A stretch of DNA of 30,172 nucleotides from CAZGMJ01 sp964526785 (GTDB lineage: Bacteria > Planctomycetota > Phycisphaerae > Sedimentisphaerales > Anaerobacaceae), in assembly GCA_964526785.1 (NCBI GenBank), contig CAZGMJ010000064.1, positions 1 to 30,172 on the forward strand, written 5' to 3'. The notes beneath the pieces are model-generated. The model ran no database searches. It worked only from the letters and a program-made list of their open reading frames with translations, and was not told where the DNA came from. Positions within the stretch are counted from its first letter, which is position 1, and each line of letters opens with the position of its first letter. Shown in pieces: positions 6,985-16,583 of this stretch. The translations under genes and the position numbers were made by a program.

Positions 6985-8628
6985 ATGACCATGACACGAC
7001 GCAGTTTCTTAAGACGCACAATCGGCACAGCAGGCGCAGCCTCATTGCCCGGTTTCGGCCTGGTGCGAGCAGAGTCAGCAAAGCCTGCAAGACCGAACAT
7101 TCTGCTCATCATGGCTGATGATATGGGCTATTCAGATGCTGAATGCTTCGGCGGTGATGTCCGAACGCCCAATCTTTCTGCTCTGGCCGCCGGCGGTCTG
7201 AGATTCACTCAACACTACTCTACCGGTCGCTGCTGGCCCTCCCGCGCCTGCATCATGACCGGCTATTACGCTCAGCATATTCGTCGCGACAGGATGGCGG
7301 GCATCAAGCTGGGCAACCGCCCAAAATGGGCGCCGCTGGTGTCAGAGTTGCTCAAGCCTCTTGGTTACAACTGCTACCACAGTGGCAAATGGCACATCGA
7401 CGGGGATCCGCTGAAGAATGGATTTGACCGCTCCTGGGGCCGTCATCGTTCCGGTTGCGATTGGGACCGCTTCTTCGATTCAAAACCCTGGACGGAGGAC
7501 GGCATTTCCGCACCTGTTGAGCCTGGCGAAGACTACTATTCAACCGTTGCCATCGCGGACCATACCATCCAGTGCTTGAAACTCCACCATCGCAAGCATG
7601 CAAACAAACCGTTTTTCCAGTACACAGCCTTTTACAGCCCTCACTTTCCTCTCCACGCCATGCAGAAAGACATCGACCTCTATCGCGACGCCTACCTGAA
7701 AGGATGGGACGTGATAAGACGAAAGCGTTGGAAACGGATGAAAGAGATGGGGCTGATCAACACGGCTCTCTCAGACCGTGATACGGACGTTGTCCCGGGC
7801 TGGAACCTTACGCCTGCGGAACTTCGAGAGAGAATCGGGCCGGGCGAGGCGGCGAAGGCCATTGCCTGGGATACGCTCACCGACACACAGAAGAGATTCC
7901 AGGCCACAAAGATGGCCATTCATGCCGCGATGATCACCCGTATGGACCTCGAAATCGGCCGGATTCTGGATCAGATCAGGCGAATGGGAGCTTTCGAGAA
8001 TACGCTGATACTCTTTGCGAGCGACAATGGTGCCAGCGCCGAACAGATAATCCGTGGTGATGGTCACGACCCCAGGGCGCCGATGGGATCGGCCGCCAGC
8101 TATCTGTGCCTTGGTCCCGGTTTCTCGACTGCGGCCAACACACCGTTTAGATTGCACAAGCACTGGAATCACGAGGGAGGCATTGCATCGCCATTCATTG
8201 CCCACTGGCCTCGAGGAATCTCCACCGGAGGTGAGTTGAGACATACGCCCTCGCATTTTGTGGATATCGCTCCGACGATCCTCGACGCGGTGGGTGCGGA
8301 GTGCCCGGCGGAGATTGACGGCGCCCCGGTTCCGCCCAAACCCGGCCAAAGCCTGCTCCCTGTATTCGCACGAGACGGGGCGATCGAACACGATCATCTC
8401 TGGTGGTGTCATGCGGGCAACCGCGCAATTCGCATCGGTGATTGGAAGCTGGTCTCGAGGGGCGGCAAAAAGGGCCGGTGGGAACTCTACGATATGGCCG
8501 CCGACCGGTGCGAAATGAATGATCTCGCAGGTGAGCATCCCGACAGGGTTGAACAGATGGCCGAACGCTGGCAGCAGATCGCAGATGGTTTTCGACGCGA
8601 CCTTGCACAAGAGAATGCTCGGCGGTAA
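6985..8628 (+). CDS. Tat-exported formylglycine sulfatase (family S1)
   Basis: This is a 547-residue sulfatase. The ATG at 6985 is preferred over an upstream in-frame TTG at 6970, because GAGGTG (6972-6977) is correctly spaced before it and the protein then begins with the Tat motif RRSFLRR (5-11). The family core is PNILLIMADDMGY (37-49, metal Asp pair at 44-45). The formylglycine site is C83-W-P-S-R87, the Cys-type sequence that anaerobic or radical SAM maturases oxidise. GKWHIDG and FASDNG supply further active-site and calcium ligands. The C-terminal segment has the HEGG motif and ends with the usual LYDM module. The bulky Trp at the second motif position is less common than S, A or T. 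It hydrolyses a sulfate ester of a glycan, but the substrate is not readable from the sequence. Confidence 0.93.
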   Translation: MTMTRRSFLRRTIGTAGAASLPGFGLVRAESAKPARPNILLIMADDMGYSDAECFGGDVRTPNLSALAAGGLRFTQHYSTGRCWPSRACIMTGYYAQHIRRDRMAGIKLGNRPKWAPLVSELLKPLGYNCYHSGKWHIDGDPLKNGFDRSWGRHRSGCDWDRFFDSKPWTEDGISAPVEPGEDYYSTVAIADHTIQCLKLHHRKHANKPFFQYTAFYSPHFPLHAMQKDIDLYRDAYLKGWDVIRRKRWKRMKEMGLINTALSDRDTDVVPGWNLTPAELRERIGPGEAAKAIAWDTLTDTQKRFQATKMAIHAAMITRMDLEIGRILDQIRRMGAFENTLILFASDNGASAEQIIRGDGHDPRAPMGSAASYLCLGPGFSTAANTPFRLHKHWNHEGGIASPFIAHWPRGISTGGELRHTPSHFVDIAPTILDAVGAECPAEIDGAPVPPKPGQSLLPVFARDGAIEHDHLWWCHAGNRAIRIGDWKLVSRGGKKGRWELYDMAADRCEMNDLAGEHPDRVEQMAERWQQIADGFRRDLAQENARR

Positions 8629-8759
8629 GCAGGAGTTGTTGGGTTGTAGTGCATGTGCGCGTCCAGCCGTCGACAGCATGTGGCTTCACACAGGAAACGG
8701 TCCGATCGTGCCGAATGGCATGGATATCCGTATCTTCTTTACGAAAATGAGATTGTGAT

Positions 8760-9593
8760 CTACCTTCTGCGCGGCACACCGGTAACTGCATCTGCACCTT
8801 CGATGGGAGTATCATCGAAGAGCTTTCCAGTCAGACCAGCCGTGGCATCATCGATCGTGATGCCGGTTTCCTGCGTCTTGAAATGCACAACCATATCCAG
8901 GTCGCCGTCACCATCGACATCTTCAAGCGATGAGTGAACCGGCGATGCTCCCCCGGGCCCGAACCTCAGCGTCGCCCAGTCAATCTGCAGCACATCATAA
9001 TCCTCGGTGTTCAAAATGGCTACCGGGACTCTGCCTCTGCTCTTCAGATTGACCGGGTTTGTGGAACTCCCTGGTTTGATATCGATCTCCACCGTAATCT
9101 TGGGTTCGCCGAACGCAATACTGTCTATCACAATGTGTCTTCCCTGGGGAGAGAACAGCAGCGTGTCTATCCCTTTGAAGTCAAAATCGAACCAGTAAGC
9201 TTGGTCGTTATGAGTGGTGATTGTCTGTCGGCATGTCAGAATCCCATCCCGCCAACCCTCTACGATCACCTCTTCGGTGTCGTTCAAGGTCGCCGTGATA
9301 TATGCGCCTTGAAAACTGAAGACATTGCCTGACAAGCTGACGTCGTCGGCAAAGGCCGTAAAAAGGCTGACTCTGCCTTTCGTTCCATGTTCGAAACCGG
9401 TGCCGGGAAGATACCCCTTCGTTATCCAGTAACTGCGCTTATTCCAGGAGAATCCTTTGTATCCTTGCCTTATCTGGCCGGTGCCTTCACGATAGGGATC
9501 GAGATCCTCGAAATCCAACTGGTCTGCGGCTACATACGACGCGAAAGCGAGAGATGATATGCCGACCACAATAGTACAGAGTCTTGTCTTCAT
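8760..9593 (-). CDS. Small secreted protein with a DVDGDGDLD calcium-type loop, function unknown
   Basis: This is a 277-residue protein. The start at 9593 (MKTRLC) is chosen because a strong G-rich ribosome binding site, AGGGGGG, lies just upstream; an 11-residue extension to 9626 is unlikely. Residues 1-23 form a Sec signal peptide. About 24-165 form a beta-rich domain that begins with LDFEDLDPY and resembles the extracellular modules found in PEP-CTERM-type or matrix proteins. About 168-277 contain IEIDIKPGSS-like strands and EDVDGDGDLDMVVHF, with an Asp-rich loop (225-233) like calcium sites in dockerin or FG-GAP repeats. The same C-terminal module is common in secreted planctomycete proteins. 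There is no catalytic motif and no sorting helix at the C-terminus (ends GVPRRR). It is convergent with the sulfatase on its left. A role in adhesion or glycan binding is only a guess. Confidence 0.75.
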   Translation of the reverse strand: MKTRLCTIVVGISSLAFASYVAADQLDFEDLDPYREGTGQIRQGYKGFSWNKRSYWITKGYLPGTGFEHGTKGRVSLFTAFADDVSLSGNVFSFQGAYITATLNDTEEVIVEGWRDGILTCRQTITTHNDQAYWFDFDFKGIDTLLFSPQGRHIVIDSIAFGEPKITVEIDIKPGSSTNPVNLKSRGRVPVAILNTEDYDVLQIDWATLRFGPGGASPVHSSLEDVDGDGDLDMVVHFKTQETGITIDDATAGLTGKLFDDTPIEGADAVTGVPRRR

Positions 9594-10229
9594 GCTGGTG
9601 CCCCCCTGATAAAGCCCGATACACATAGCTGCACAGCGTGACTGTGAGGGAGCACTTCTACTTCCTTATCTTTGCCGCAACTTCAGACAATCCTTCCGGT
9701 CCGTGTAAATTATGGATAATAAAGAGCACCGGGCCAATTGAATCGGCGGAAAAACCAGTCGTTTCTGCCGCTTTCTCACCGTGCGGTCTGCATTTGACGG
9801 ATGCACGAGGGAAAATCGGCAACTGCGATGGCATCAGCGGGGATGCGCGATTCCTCCCGCCCTGCCCCGAACGCCCCGACACCAGGAAATACAAATTATG
9901 GCTTGCAATAGAGGCCGCTGGCGGAGTATGGCACGGGACGCAGCAGACCATAGATTTCTCTAATATGTGCCGAAACCTCATGCTTTCCTACGGGGCTTGG
10001 TACTGCCCCGCGTTGCTGCGGCTTGGCGGATGATCCCGGTAGTCCTCCGTGTTCCCTGCAAACCTGCGGTGTCATGAACGGCCAATGTCTACGTCGTACT
10101 TGCCAATCCAATGCATAGCTTCATCGTAAAGGTCCGTTACAGATGCCGACCCTTGTTCTGCCGACCGCCCGACGTGTATAATCACGCCATGGCCTGGAAA
10201 TCACAATTCCCATCAGTCAGGAAACTACC
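9594..10229. other. Intergenic region before the methyltransferase/propeller gene
   Basis: About 640 bases without a supportable gene. Overlapping frames on both strands (about 9640-10030) lack ribosome binding sites and any domain. Visible features are a small hairpin (CGGGGC 9991-9996 with GCCCCG 10005-10010) and the promoter at 10153-10182. A decayed gene or small RNA cannot be excluded. Confidence 0.55.
10153..10182 (+). promoter_or_regulatory. Promoter with perfect TATAAT for the methyltransferase/propeller gene
   Basis: The -10 hexamer at 10177-10182 is the exact consensus TATAAT. A weak -35 box, TTGTTC (10153-10158), lies 18 bases upstream. The predicted start near 10189 gives a leader of about 41 bases, with AGGAAA before the ATG at 10230. 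Confidence 0.55.
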
Positions 10230-13200
10230 ATGAAAAGAGACGTTCGCCTCATCAGCATCGCACTAATGTCAGGTATATGGACTCTGCTGTCCTTCTGTGC
10301 AGCCCCTGTCGTGGCCCAGAACGAGCATGTCATCACAGAGAAAAGCAACATCCGCGGCGGATTCGTTGTGCATGTCGGATGCGGGGACGGGACCCTCATT
10401 GCAGAACTGGGCAGAAACGACCAATATGTCATACAGGGCCTCCAAAGCGATCCGCAGAAGATCGAAAAGGCACGCCAAATCATTCGCGCAACCGGCAATT
10501 ATGGACGACTCTCCGTCAAGCACTGGCAGGATGCCACGCTGCCCTATGCGGAAAACCTGGTTAATCTGTTGATCGTTGACGATGACAAAACCACAGTCTC
10601 CGCAGGCGAAATCGAACGAGCTCTTGCCCCGCGCGGCATGGCGATCATCGGCAAGGGCCTGCGCATCCCTGGATTGGACACAAAACCTTTTACCCCGGGA
10701 TACTCAGCTTACACCAAGCCCGTCCCCAAAGAGATTGACGACTGGCCGCATTTCTTATACGGCTCGAACAACAACGCCGTCTCTCGTGACATGCTCGCCG
10801 GCCCACCCCAGCACATGCAGTGGGTATGCGGTCCTCCGTATGCCCGCAGCCACGAAATCAATTCGAGCATGGCCGCCATGATCTCCGCCGGCGGACGCAT
10901 ATTCTACATCTGGGACGAGGGCCCGCTCGGCCAGCCCGAGAAACGCTTTCCGTCCCAGTGGTCGCTAATCGCCCGCGACGGTTTCAACGGTATGCTGCTC
11001 TGGAAGATCCGCATGCCCAACTGGGGTTGGCGCCAGTGGCACGCGGAATCCCGCTGGGACAATCCGCGCGAGCGCGCCGCAATGCTCCGCCAACTGCCCA
11101 AAACCACCACGCGCCGCCTGGTCGCCACAGATGACAGGCTGTACGCCACTCTCGGATACGAGGCCCCCGTCAGTGTCCTCGACGCAGCTACCGGCGATTC
11201 CGTGCGCACTCTCGAAGGAACCGAAGGCGCCGACGAAATCCTCCTGGATTCCGGCCAGTTGATTCTCTGCATCAGAGACACCGACCGCACACACGTCAAT
11301 CCCAAGCATGATTTCAGACTCAGCCAGAACCCCGGGACAATTTTAGCCGTCGATCCCCGAACCGGCAAAATCCTCTGGCGAAGCAGGCCGGATATGATCT
11401 CTCCCGTCACCCTCGCAATCCGCAGCGACCGCATCTACTACGCAAAATCCGGTCAGGTCGTGTGTCTGGATCGCGCAAACGGCCGACAGCTCTGGGAAAG
11501 CGAACGTGTCAAAGGCGGCGGACAAAAAGGAACCCTCGTCGCACACGACAAAGTCGTACTCTACGCCTACGGCCCCGTCACACAAGTGGTGGAGAAACGC
11601 GACTATCAAAGCATCCGCTACCACCAGGCCCACGCATTCTCGGTCGAGACAGGCGACAAGCTGTGGTCGAGCCCGCCGTACAGAGGCCCCAGCGGCCACG
11701 CCCAGGACATATTTATCATCGATGGCCTCGCATGGTTCGGCGTGAATGACAAAGATAACCTGCCCGACCACTGGAAAGACACAACCACACAGCGAGTCGG
11801 CTACGACCTCCTGACCGGCCGGCCCAAACGCAAGGTCTCCGTGCCGAAACTCACAAGCCCCGGCCACCATTACCGATGCTACCGCTCCAAAGCAACCGAG
11901 CGCTTCCTGCTACTGCCAAAACGTGGCGTCGAATTTCTCGACCTCCAGGGAGATGACCACATGCGCCACGACTGGCTCCGCGCTCCCTGCATCTACGGCG
12001 TCATGCCCGCCAACGGCATAGTCTACATGGCGCCCCACCAGTGCGTCTGCTATCAGGGCGTCCTGATGTCCAACTTCAACGCCCTCACCGCGGCACCGCA
12101 AACCCAGGCCCCACAGCAAATCGATAACATCTCCCGCCTGGTCAAAGGCCCGAAGTACGGCCGAATCAAAGAGCTTCCTTCCCGACCCGCCGACTCTCAC
12201 GACTGGCCAATGTACCGCCGCGACCCGCGCCGCAGCGGCCACATCAGTACAACTCTGGCCGAAAAGCCGCAGCAGCAATGGCAGGTGAAACTCTCGGCCC
12301 CTATCACGCCGCCCGTAGTCGCCGGTCGCACACTACTCGTCGCCGAAAAAGACGCCCACACCGTCCGCGCACTGGACGCACAAACCGGCCGCAAACTCTG
12401 GCACTACACTGCCGGCGCTCGAATCGACTCTCCGCCGACCATGTACGGCCCCCTCGTCCTGTTCGGCTCAGCAGACGGCTGGGTCTACTGCCTCGATATC
12501 GCAGACGGCACAGAAATCTGGCGCTTCCTCGCCGCACCGTGCGAACGCCAGATCGGCGCCTACGGACAGCCCGAATCCGCCTGGCCCGTGCACGGCAGCG
12601 TACTCGTCCAGAATGACGTAACCGCCGGCCCGCCGCGGCCCCTCGTCTATGTCACCGCCGGACGCTCCACATACCTCGACGGAGGTATCCATCTCTACGC
12701 ACTCGACCCGCTGACCGGCCGCGTCCGACACCAGACATCTCTTGAGGGTCCGCGACCGGACCCGTTCAAGGATACCGGAGGTGGCGGCTATATGGACGGA
12801 GCCAAATCGGACATCCTTGTCAGCGACGGCGCCGACCTCTTCCTGCTCCAGGAACGTTTTCGAAGCGATCTCAAACGCTTCCCCTCCCCCATGCTCGATC
12901 CCCAAAGAGAAAGAGGCGGACACCGCGAGTACCCCGCCTATCCCGATCGCGGCTCCGACGCAATGCACCTGATCTCCAGCAGGGGCTTCCTCGACGATTC
13001 CTACAACGAAGGCACTTACTGGGCCTTCAGCAAACGCTGGCCCGGATGGGACCGCCATATGGGCCGCATAGGTGCCTACGGACAGATCATGGTCTTCAAC
13101 GAGAAATCTGTCTTCGGCGTCCACGTCTTTTACACAAGCGTCCGCGTGCGCCGCGGCTTCTTCCCCGCCACAAAAGGATACCGTCTGTTTGCAAAGAACT

Positions 13201-13526
13201 ACGATCCCGCCCAGGACGAAGCCGAGTTCAAGAAGACCAAAGACAATTGGTCTGTCTATATCCCGATCCGCGTCCGCGCCATGACCCTGGCCGCCGACAA
13301 GCTCTTCGTCGCCGGCCCTCCGGACGTCATCCCCGAAGACGACCCCCTCGCCGCATTCGAAGGTCGCAAAGGCGCACATCTCTGGTCAGTCTCCGCCTCG
13401 ACCGGCAAAAAGCTCGCCGAAGTCCGGCGCCTCGAATCACCTCCGGTCTTCGACGGCCTCATCGCCGCCCGCGGCCGTTTGTATATCAGCACAATCGACG
13501 GCGCCGTACGCTGCTTCGGACAGTGA
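10230..13526 (+). CDS. Exported fusion of a SAM-methyltransferase-like domain and PQQ-type beta-propellers
   Basis: This 1098-residue protein has a Sec signal peptide at 1-30 (cleavage near VVA-Q). Residues about 42-145 have a class I methyltransferase fold signature: VVHVGCGDGTLIAEL (46-60) is motif I, an acidic stretch lies near 74, and AENLVNLLIVDD (107-118) fits the motif IV region. Residues from about 155 hold PQQ-type blades such as AVDPRTGKILWRS, CLDRANGRQLWES, ALDAQTGRKLWHY and CLDIADGTEIWRF, enough for one or two eight-bladed propellers. A Cys-rich link with HQCVCY lies near 603-608. The combination is a known uncharacterised family in planctomycetes, often auto-named BamB-like or PQQ-binding. 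A SAM-dependent enzyme outside the cytoplasm would be odd, so the first domain may bind another ligand or be structural. It has its own promoter and terminator, so it is probably monocistronic. Confidence 0.85.
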   Translation: MKRDVRLISIALMSGIWTLLSFCAAPVVAQNEHVITEKSNIRGGFVVHVGCGDGTLIAELGRNDQYVIQGLQSDPQKIEKARQIIRATGNYGRLSVKHWQDATLPYAENLVNLLIVDDDKTTVSAGEIERALAPRGMAIIGKGLRIPGLDTKPFTPGYSAYTKPVPKEIDDWPHFLYGSNNNAVSRDMLAGPPQHMQWVCGPPYARSHEINSSMAAMISAGGRIFYIWDEGPLGQPEKRFPSQWSLIARDGFNGMLLWKIRMPNWGWRQWHAESRWDNPRERAAMLRQLPKTTTRRLVATDDRLYATLGYEAPVSVLDAATGDSVRTLEGTEGADEILLDSGQLILCIRDTDRTHVNPKHDFRLSQNPGTILAVDPRTGKILWRSRPDMISPVTLAIRSDRIYYAKSGQVVCLDRANGRQLWESERVKGGGQKGTLVAHDKVVLYAYGPVTQVVEKRDYQSIRYHQAHAFSVETGDKLWSSPPYRGPSGHAQDIFIIDGLAWFGVNDKDNLPDHWKDTTTQRVGYDLLTGRPKRKVSVPKLTSPGHHYRCYRSKATERFLLLPKRGVEFLDLQGDDHMRHDWLRAPCIYGVMPANGIVYMAPHQCVCYQGVLMSNFNALTAAPQTQAPQQIDNISRLVKGPKYGRIKELPSRPADSHDWPMYRRDPRRSGHISTTLAEKPQQQWQVKLSAPITPPVVAGRTLLVAEKDAHTVRALDAQTGRKLWHYTAGARIDSPPTMYGPLVLFGSADGWVYCLDIADGTEIWRFLAAPCERQIGAYGQPESAWPVHGSVLVQNDVTAGPPRPLVYVTAGRSTYLDGGIHLYALDPLTGRVRHQTSLEGPRPDPFKDTGGGGYMDGAKSDILVSDGADLFLLQERFRSDLKRFPSPMLDPQRERGGHREYPAYPDRGSDAMHLISSRGFLDDSYNEGTYWAFSKRWPGWDRHMGRIGAYGQIMVFNEKSVFGVHVFYTSVRVRRGFFPATKGYRLFAKNYDPAQDEAEFKKTKDNWSVYIPIRVRAMTLAADKLFVAGPPDVIPEDDPLAAFEGRKGAHLWSVSASTGKKLAEVRRLESPPVFDGLIAARGRLYISTIDGAVRCFGQ

Positions 13527-13542
13527 CGCCCATCGCCGCCAA

Positions 13543-13568
13543 CCCGCCGCTCGATGCGCCGGGCTTTT
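13543..13568 (+). terminator. Rho-independent terminator after the methyltransferase/propeller gene
   Basis: CCCGCCGC (13543-13550) pairs with GCGCCGGG (13556-13563) with one mismatch around the loop TCGAT, and is followed by CTTTT. The T tract overlaps the -35 box of the next promoter. Confidence 0.6.
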
Positions 13569-13594
13569 GTCGATGCGCAACATTAGGTTATGAT
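13567..13594 (+). promoter_or_regulatory. Promoter for the two-sulfatase operon
   Basis: TTGTCG (13567-13572; 4 of 6) and TATGAT (13589-13594; 5 of 6) are separated by 16 bases. The expected start is near 13601, about 50 bases before the ATG at 13653. Its -35 box is packed against the upstream terminator. Confidence 0.45.
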
Positions 13595-13652
13595 GGCCGG
13601 TTTTGGGCCCGTATCTCAAAGCCGACCATATTTGATGGAAGGAAGTACTTTT

Positions 13653-14933
13653 ATGCTAAAGCCAATGAGTATCCCATTTCTGGCCATTCTGGCCTTGGTA
13701 TCATCTACCGTTGCGGCCGGCCGGCCGGACAGACCAAACGTCATCATAATCCTGGCGGACGACCTCGGCTGCGGCGACATGAGCCTCTACGACGGCTGGA
13801 TCAAAACCCCCAGAATTGACCGGATGGCACGCGAGGGCGTCAAATTCACAGACTTCCATTCCAACAGTTCCGTCTGCAGCCCCACCCGCGCGGCATTGCT
13901 CACAGGCCGTTACCAGCAGCGTGTGGGAATCGTCGATGTGATTGCCAGGCATCTGGACACGCCCGGACTGGAACCCACCGAACTGACGATTCCCCGACTT
14001 ATGAAGCAGAACGGGTACAGCACAGCACTCTTCGGCAAATGGCACCTGGGCGGGGAACCGATACATAATCCGATCCACCATGGATTCGACGAGTTTGTCG
14101 GTTTCCTTCCCGGCGCATGCGATTTCCACAACCATCGCAATTGGATGGACGGCACACAGCCCAAAGAGCAGAAGGGCTATTCCACCCACATCATTACCGA
14201 CCGTTCTGTAGACTTCATCGAACGCAACAAGGACAACTCATTCTTCCTGTATGTCTCTCACCAGGCCGTGCACAATCCTTACCAGACACCAGATGACGCC
14301 AGTAAGACTAAGATAAGCGATCTGAATGCGAACCGTCCCAGATACAAGGTAATGCTGCAGGAACTGGACAAGGGGGTAGGCAGGGTTCTGGATAAGCTCA
14401 AGGAACTCGATATCGATGAGAAGACTTTCGTGTTCTTCTTCTCGGACAACGGTGCAGTGCGAATGAATCCAAATGAACGCCCCTACCGCGGCGGCAAGTT
14501 CAGCAACTACGAGGGGGGCCACCGCATCCCTGCCGTCGCCAGATGGCCTGGCCGCATCAAAGCAGGTTGGACAAGCGACGAGTTGATAGCAGGAATGGAC
14601 CTTCTGCCGACAATCATGGACATAGCCGGCATCGACATCCCCGCGCACCGCAGGCTCGACGGCATGAGCATCAAAGACCACCTCCTGAACCAGGCCGAAC
14701 TCCCCACTCGACGCATCTTCTTCGGATACGAACCCAAACTCGGCACCGCCATGCGCGACGGCCACTGGAAAATGCAAACCAAAGAAGACGTCGTCGAACT
14801 CTACGACCTCAGCAAGGACATCAAGGAAACAACAAACGTCGCAGACAAATTCCCGAAGCGCACACAGGAAATGAAAGCCGCTATCGAGAACTGGAAATCA
14901 GAAATGACCCCCAACGCTGCTTCACAGCAATAA
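13653..14933 (+). CDS. Sec-exported formylglycine sulfatase (family S1), short form
   Basis: This is a 426-residue sulfatase. The ATG at 13653 is preferred over an in-frame ATG at 13590, because GGAAGGAAG lies just upstream and the protein then begins with a clean signal peptide (residues 1-22, ending VAA-G). PNVIIILADDLG (28-39) carries the metal Asp pair at 36-37. The formylglycine motif is C75-S-P-T-R79, followed by AALLTGRYQQR. GKWHLGG and FSDNG complete the active site. It is compact and lacks a large C-terminal extension. PGACDFHNHRNW is a distinctive substrate-loop sequence. In fold it resembles the N-acetylgalactosamine- or galactose-sulfatase groups, but no subfamily is assigned. It forms a tight pair with the next sulfatase (24-base gap) and is probably cotranscribed with it from the promoter at 13567-13594. 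Confidence 0.93.
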   Translation: MLKPMSIPFLAILALVSSTVAAGRPDRPNVIIILADDLGCGDMSLYDGWIKTPRIDRMAREGVKFTDFHSNSSVCSPTRAALLTGRYQQRVGIVDVIARHLDTPGLEPTELTIPRLMKQNGYSTALFGKWHLGGEPIHNPIHHGFDEFVGFLPGACDFHNHRNWMDGTQPKEQKGYSTHIITDRSVDFIERNKDNSFFLYVSHQAVHNPYQTPDDASKTKISDLNANRPRYKVMLQELDKGVGRVLDKLKELDIDEKTFVFFFSDNGAVRMNPNERPYRGGKFSNYEGGHRIPAVARWPGRIKAGWTSDELIAGMDLLPTIMDIAGIDIPAHRRLDGMSIKDHLLNQAELPTRRIFFGYEPKLGTAMRDGHWKMQTKEDVVELYDLSKDIKETTNVADKFPKRTQEMKAAIENWKSEMTPNAASQQ

Positions 14934-14957
14934 GGCACATATGACAAGGTGGACCAC

Positions 14958-16583
14958 ATGACTAAATCAGTCTGCTCATTAAATTGCTTCCTGGTGATCC
15001 TGTTCGCAGCAGCAATGCGGTGTACCGCCGCGGAGTTGCCCAACATCGTCATCGTCTACACCGACGATCTCGGCTACGGCGACCTTTCCATCTATAATCC
15101 GAAGGCTGCTTACAAAACCCCCCGCATTGATCGGATGGCCCGCGAAGGCATCATGTTCGCAGACGCCCACAGCCCCTCCACCATCTGCTCGCCTTCACGC
15201 TACGCCCTCTATTCCGGCCAACAGATATACCGGTCCACCGGCCGCGGCGGCGGCGCATTCGAAGGCCCCGGCGGCCCCAGCTACCTCAAGCCCGGCACCC
15301 TCACCCTCGGCGCCATGCTGCAAACTAAAGGATACCGCACCGGCGTCTTCGGCAAGTGGCACGTCGGCCTCACCTGGTACGACGACAACGGCAAACGCCT
15401 CGGCGGCGGCTTCGCCAACTCCAGGCTCATCAACTACGAAAAAAGCTGTCCTCTCATAGACGGCCCCAACAAAAGGGGATTCGACAAATCGTTCATAACA
15501 CCCAACTGTCCCTGCACCGACCCTCTCTATGTCTACATCGAAGACGGTATGGTCGAAGTCCCCGCCACTGTCGTGCATCGACGCAAGAACCTGCCCAACC
15601 TCGACGGCTGGCTGTGGGATAATGACGAAGGATTTATGTCCGTAGGATACGACTTCGTAAATGCCGACAAGATATTCTATGCCAAAACCATAGAGTTCAT
15701 CGAAGATCACCGCAAGCACCACCCCAACAAGCCCTTCTTCGCCGTCCTGTGCACGCAGATCGCCCACGCACCCGTCCTGCCCGCCGAAGAGTTCCGAGGC
15801 AAGACCAAAGGCGGCCCCCGCGGAGACTTTGTCTACGAGCTCGACGTTCTCGTAGGCCGCCTGCTCGACAAGCTCGACGAACTGGACATCGACGACAACA
15901 CCCTCGTACTCTTCAACTCCGACAACGGCCCCGAAACTGTCCACTACCACCGCATGCGCCGGGAATACGATCACGATGCTTCAGGCGGCTGGCGAGGCAT
16001 GAAACGCGACGGCTGGGAAGGCGGCCACAGAGTCCCCTTCATCGCACGCTGGCCCCGTGCCATCCCTGCCGGACAGGTCTCAAAGCAAATGACCAACACC
16101 ACCGACATCTTCGCCACCCTCGCATCCGTCGTTGGCTATGAGTTGAAAGACGAGGATGCCAGAGACAGCTTCGATATGCTCCCCGTCATGCTCGGCATCC
16201 AGGATGAAGACGACCCCGTCCGGCCCCACATGCTCACCCAGAGCTTCAGAGGAGAATTCCAGATACGACAGGGCCAATGGAAGTATCTCGATCACAAGGG
16301 TTCAGGGGGCAACAACTACTCCCGCGGCTACATTACCCAATACCTCCTGCCCGAAACAGCTCCCGACGCCACCGGTCAACTCTATCATCTGGGCAAAGAC
16401 CCCGGCGAAACTACCAACCTCTTCTTCAAAGAATCCGAAAAGCGAAAAGAACTCCAGGCACTGCTGCGAAAGCTAAAAACAACCGGACGCAGCGCCCCCA
16501 GAAACAGAAAACCTATCAGCATCGAGAACATCCCGGCAGTAACCCAACAGGCTGCATGCGTCCGTCAGACTCACGGAACTTGA
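14958..16583 (+). CDS. Sec-exported formylglycine sulfatase (family S1)
   Basis: This is a 541-residue sulfatase, the second gene of the pair. The ATG at 14958 is chosen because AAGGTGG (14946-14952) is five bases upstream; an in-frame GTG at 14949 lies inside that site. Residues 1-25 form the signal peptide. PNIVIVYTDDLGYGD (28-42) carries the metal Asp pair at 36-37, and the formylglycine motif is C77-S-P-S-R81 in TICSPSRYALYSGQ. An unusual Gly-rich segment follows (GRGGGAFEGPGGP, about 96-108), then GKWHVGL and FNSDNG. The loop between them (CPCTDPLYVYIEDG) probably lines the substrate pocket. With two closely linked but clearly different sulfatases, the pair probably removes sulfate from two positions of the same glycan. 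Codon choice is strongly C-rich, as in the two genes before it. Confidence 0.93.
   Translation: MTKSVCSLNCFLVILFAAAMRCTAAELPNIVIVYTDDLGYGDLSIYNPKAAYKTPRIDRMAREGIMFADAHSPSTICSPSRYALYSGQQIYRSTGRGGGAFEGPGGPSYLKPGTLTLGAMLQTKGYRTGVFGKWHVGLTWYDDNGKRLGGGFANSRLINYEKSCPLIDGPNKRGFDKSFITPNCPCTDPLYVYIEDGMVEVPATVVHRRKNLPNLDGWLWDNDEGFMSVGYDFVNADKIFYAKTIEFIEDHRKHHPNKPFFAVLCTQIAHAPVLPAEEFRGKTKGGPRGDFVYELDVLVGRLLDKLDELDIDDNTLVLFNSDNGPETVHYHRMRREYDHDASGGWRGMKRDGWEGGHRVPFIARWPRAIPAGQVSKQMTNTTDIFATLASVVGYELKDEDARDSFDMLPVMLGIQDEDDPVRPHMLTQSFRGEFQIRQGQWKYLDHKGSGGNNYSRGYITQYLLPETAPDATGQLYHLGKDPGETTNLFFKESEKRKELQALLRKLKTTGRSAPRNRKPISIENIPAVTQQAACVRQTHGT

Noticed and set aside
9638..10033. 131-codon plus frame and overlapping minus frames before the propeller gene
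   Set aside because: GTG start without ribosome binding site, no domain, and similar-length frames on the opposite strand, as expected by chance.
12468..13379. A 303-codon minus-strand frame opposite the propeller fusion
   Set aside because: Val/Gly/Glu-rich antisense shadow; the plus-strand PQQ-type repeats are continuous through it.
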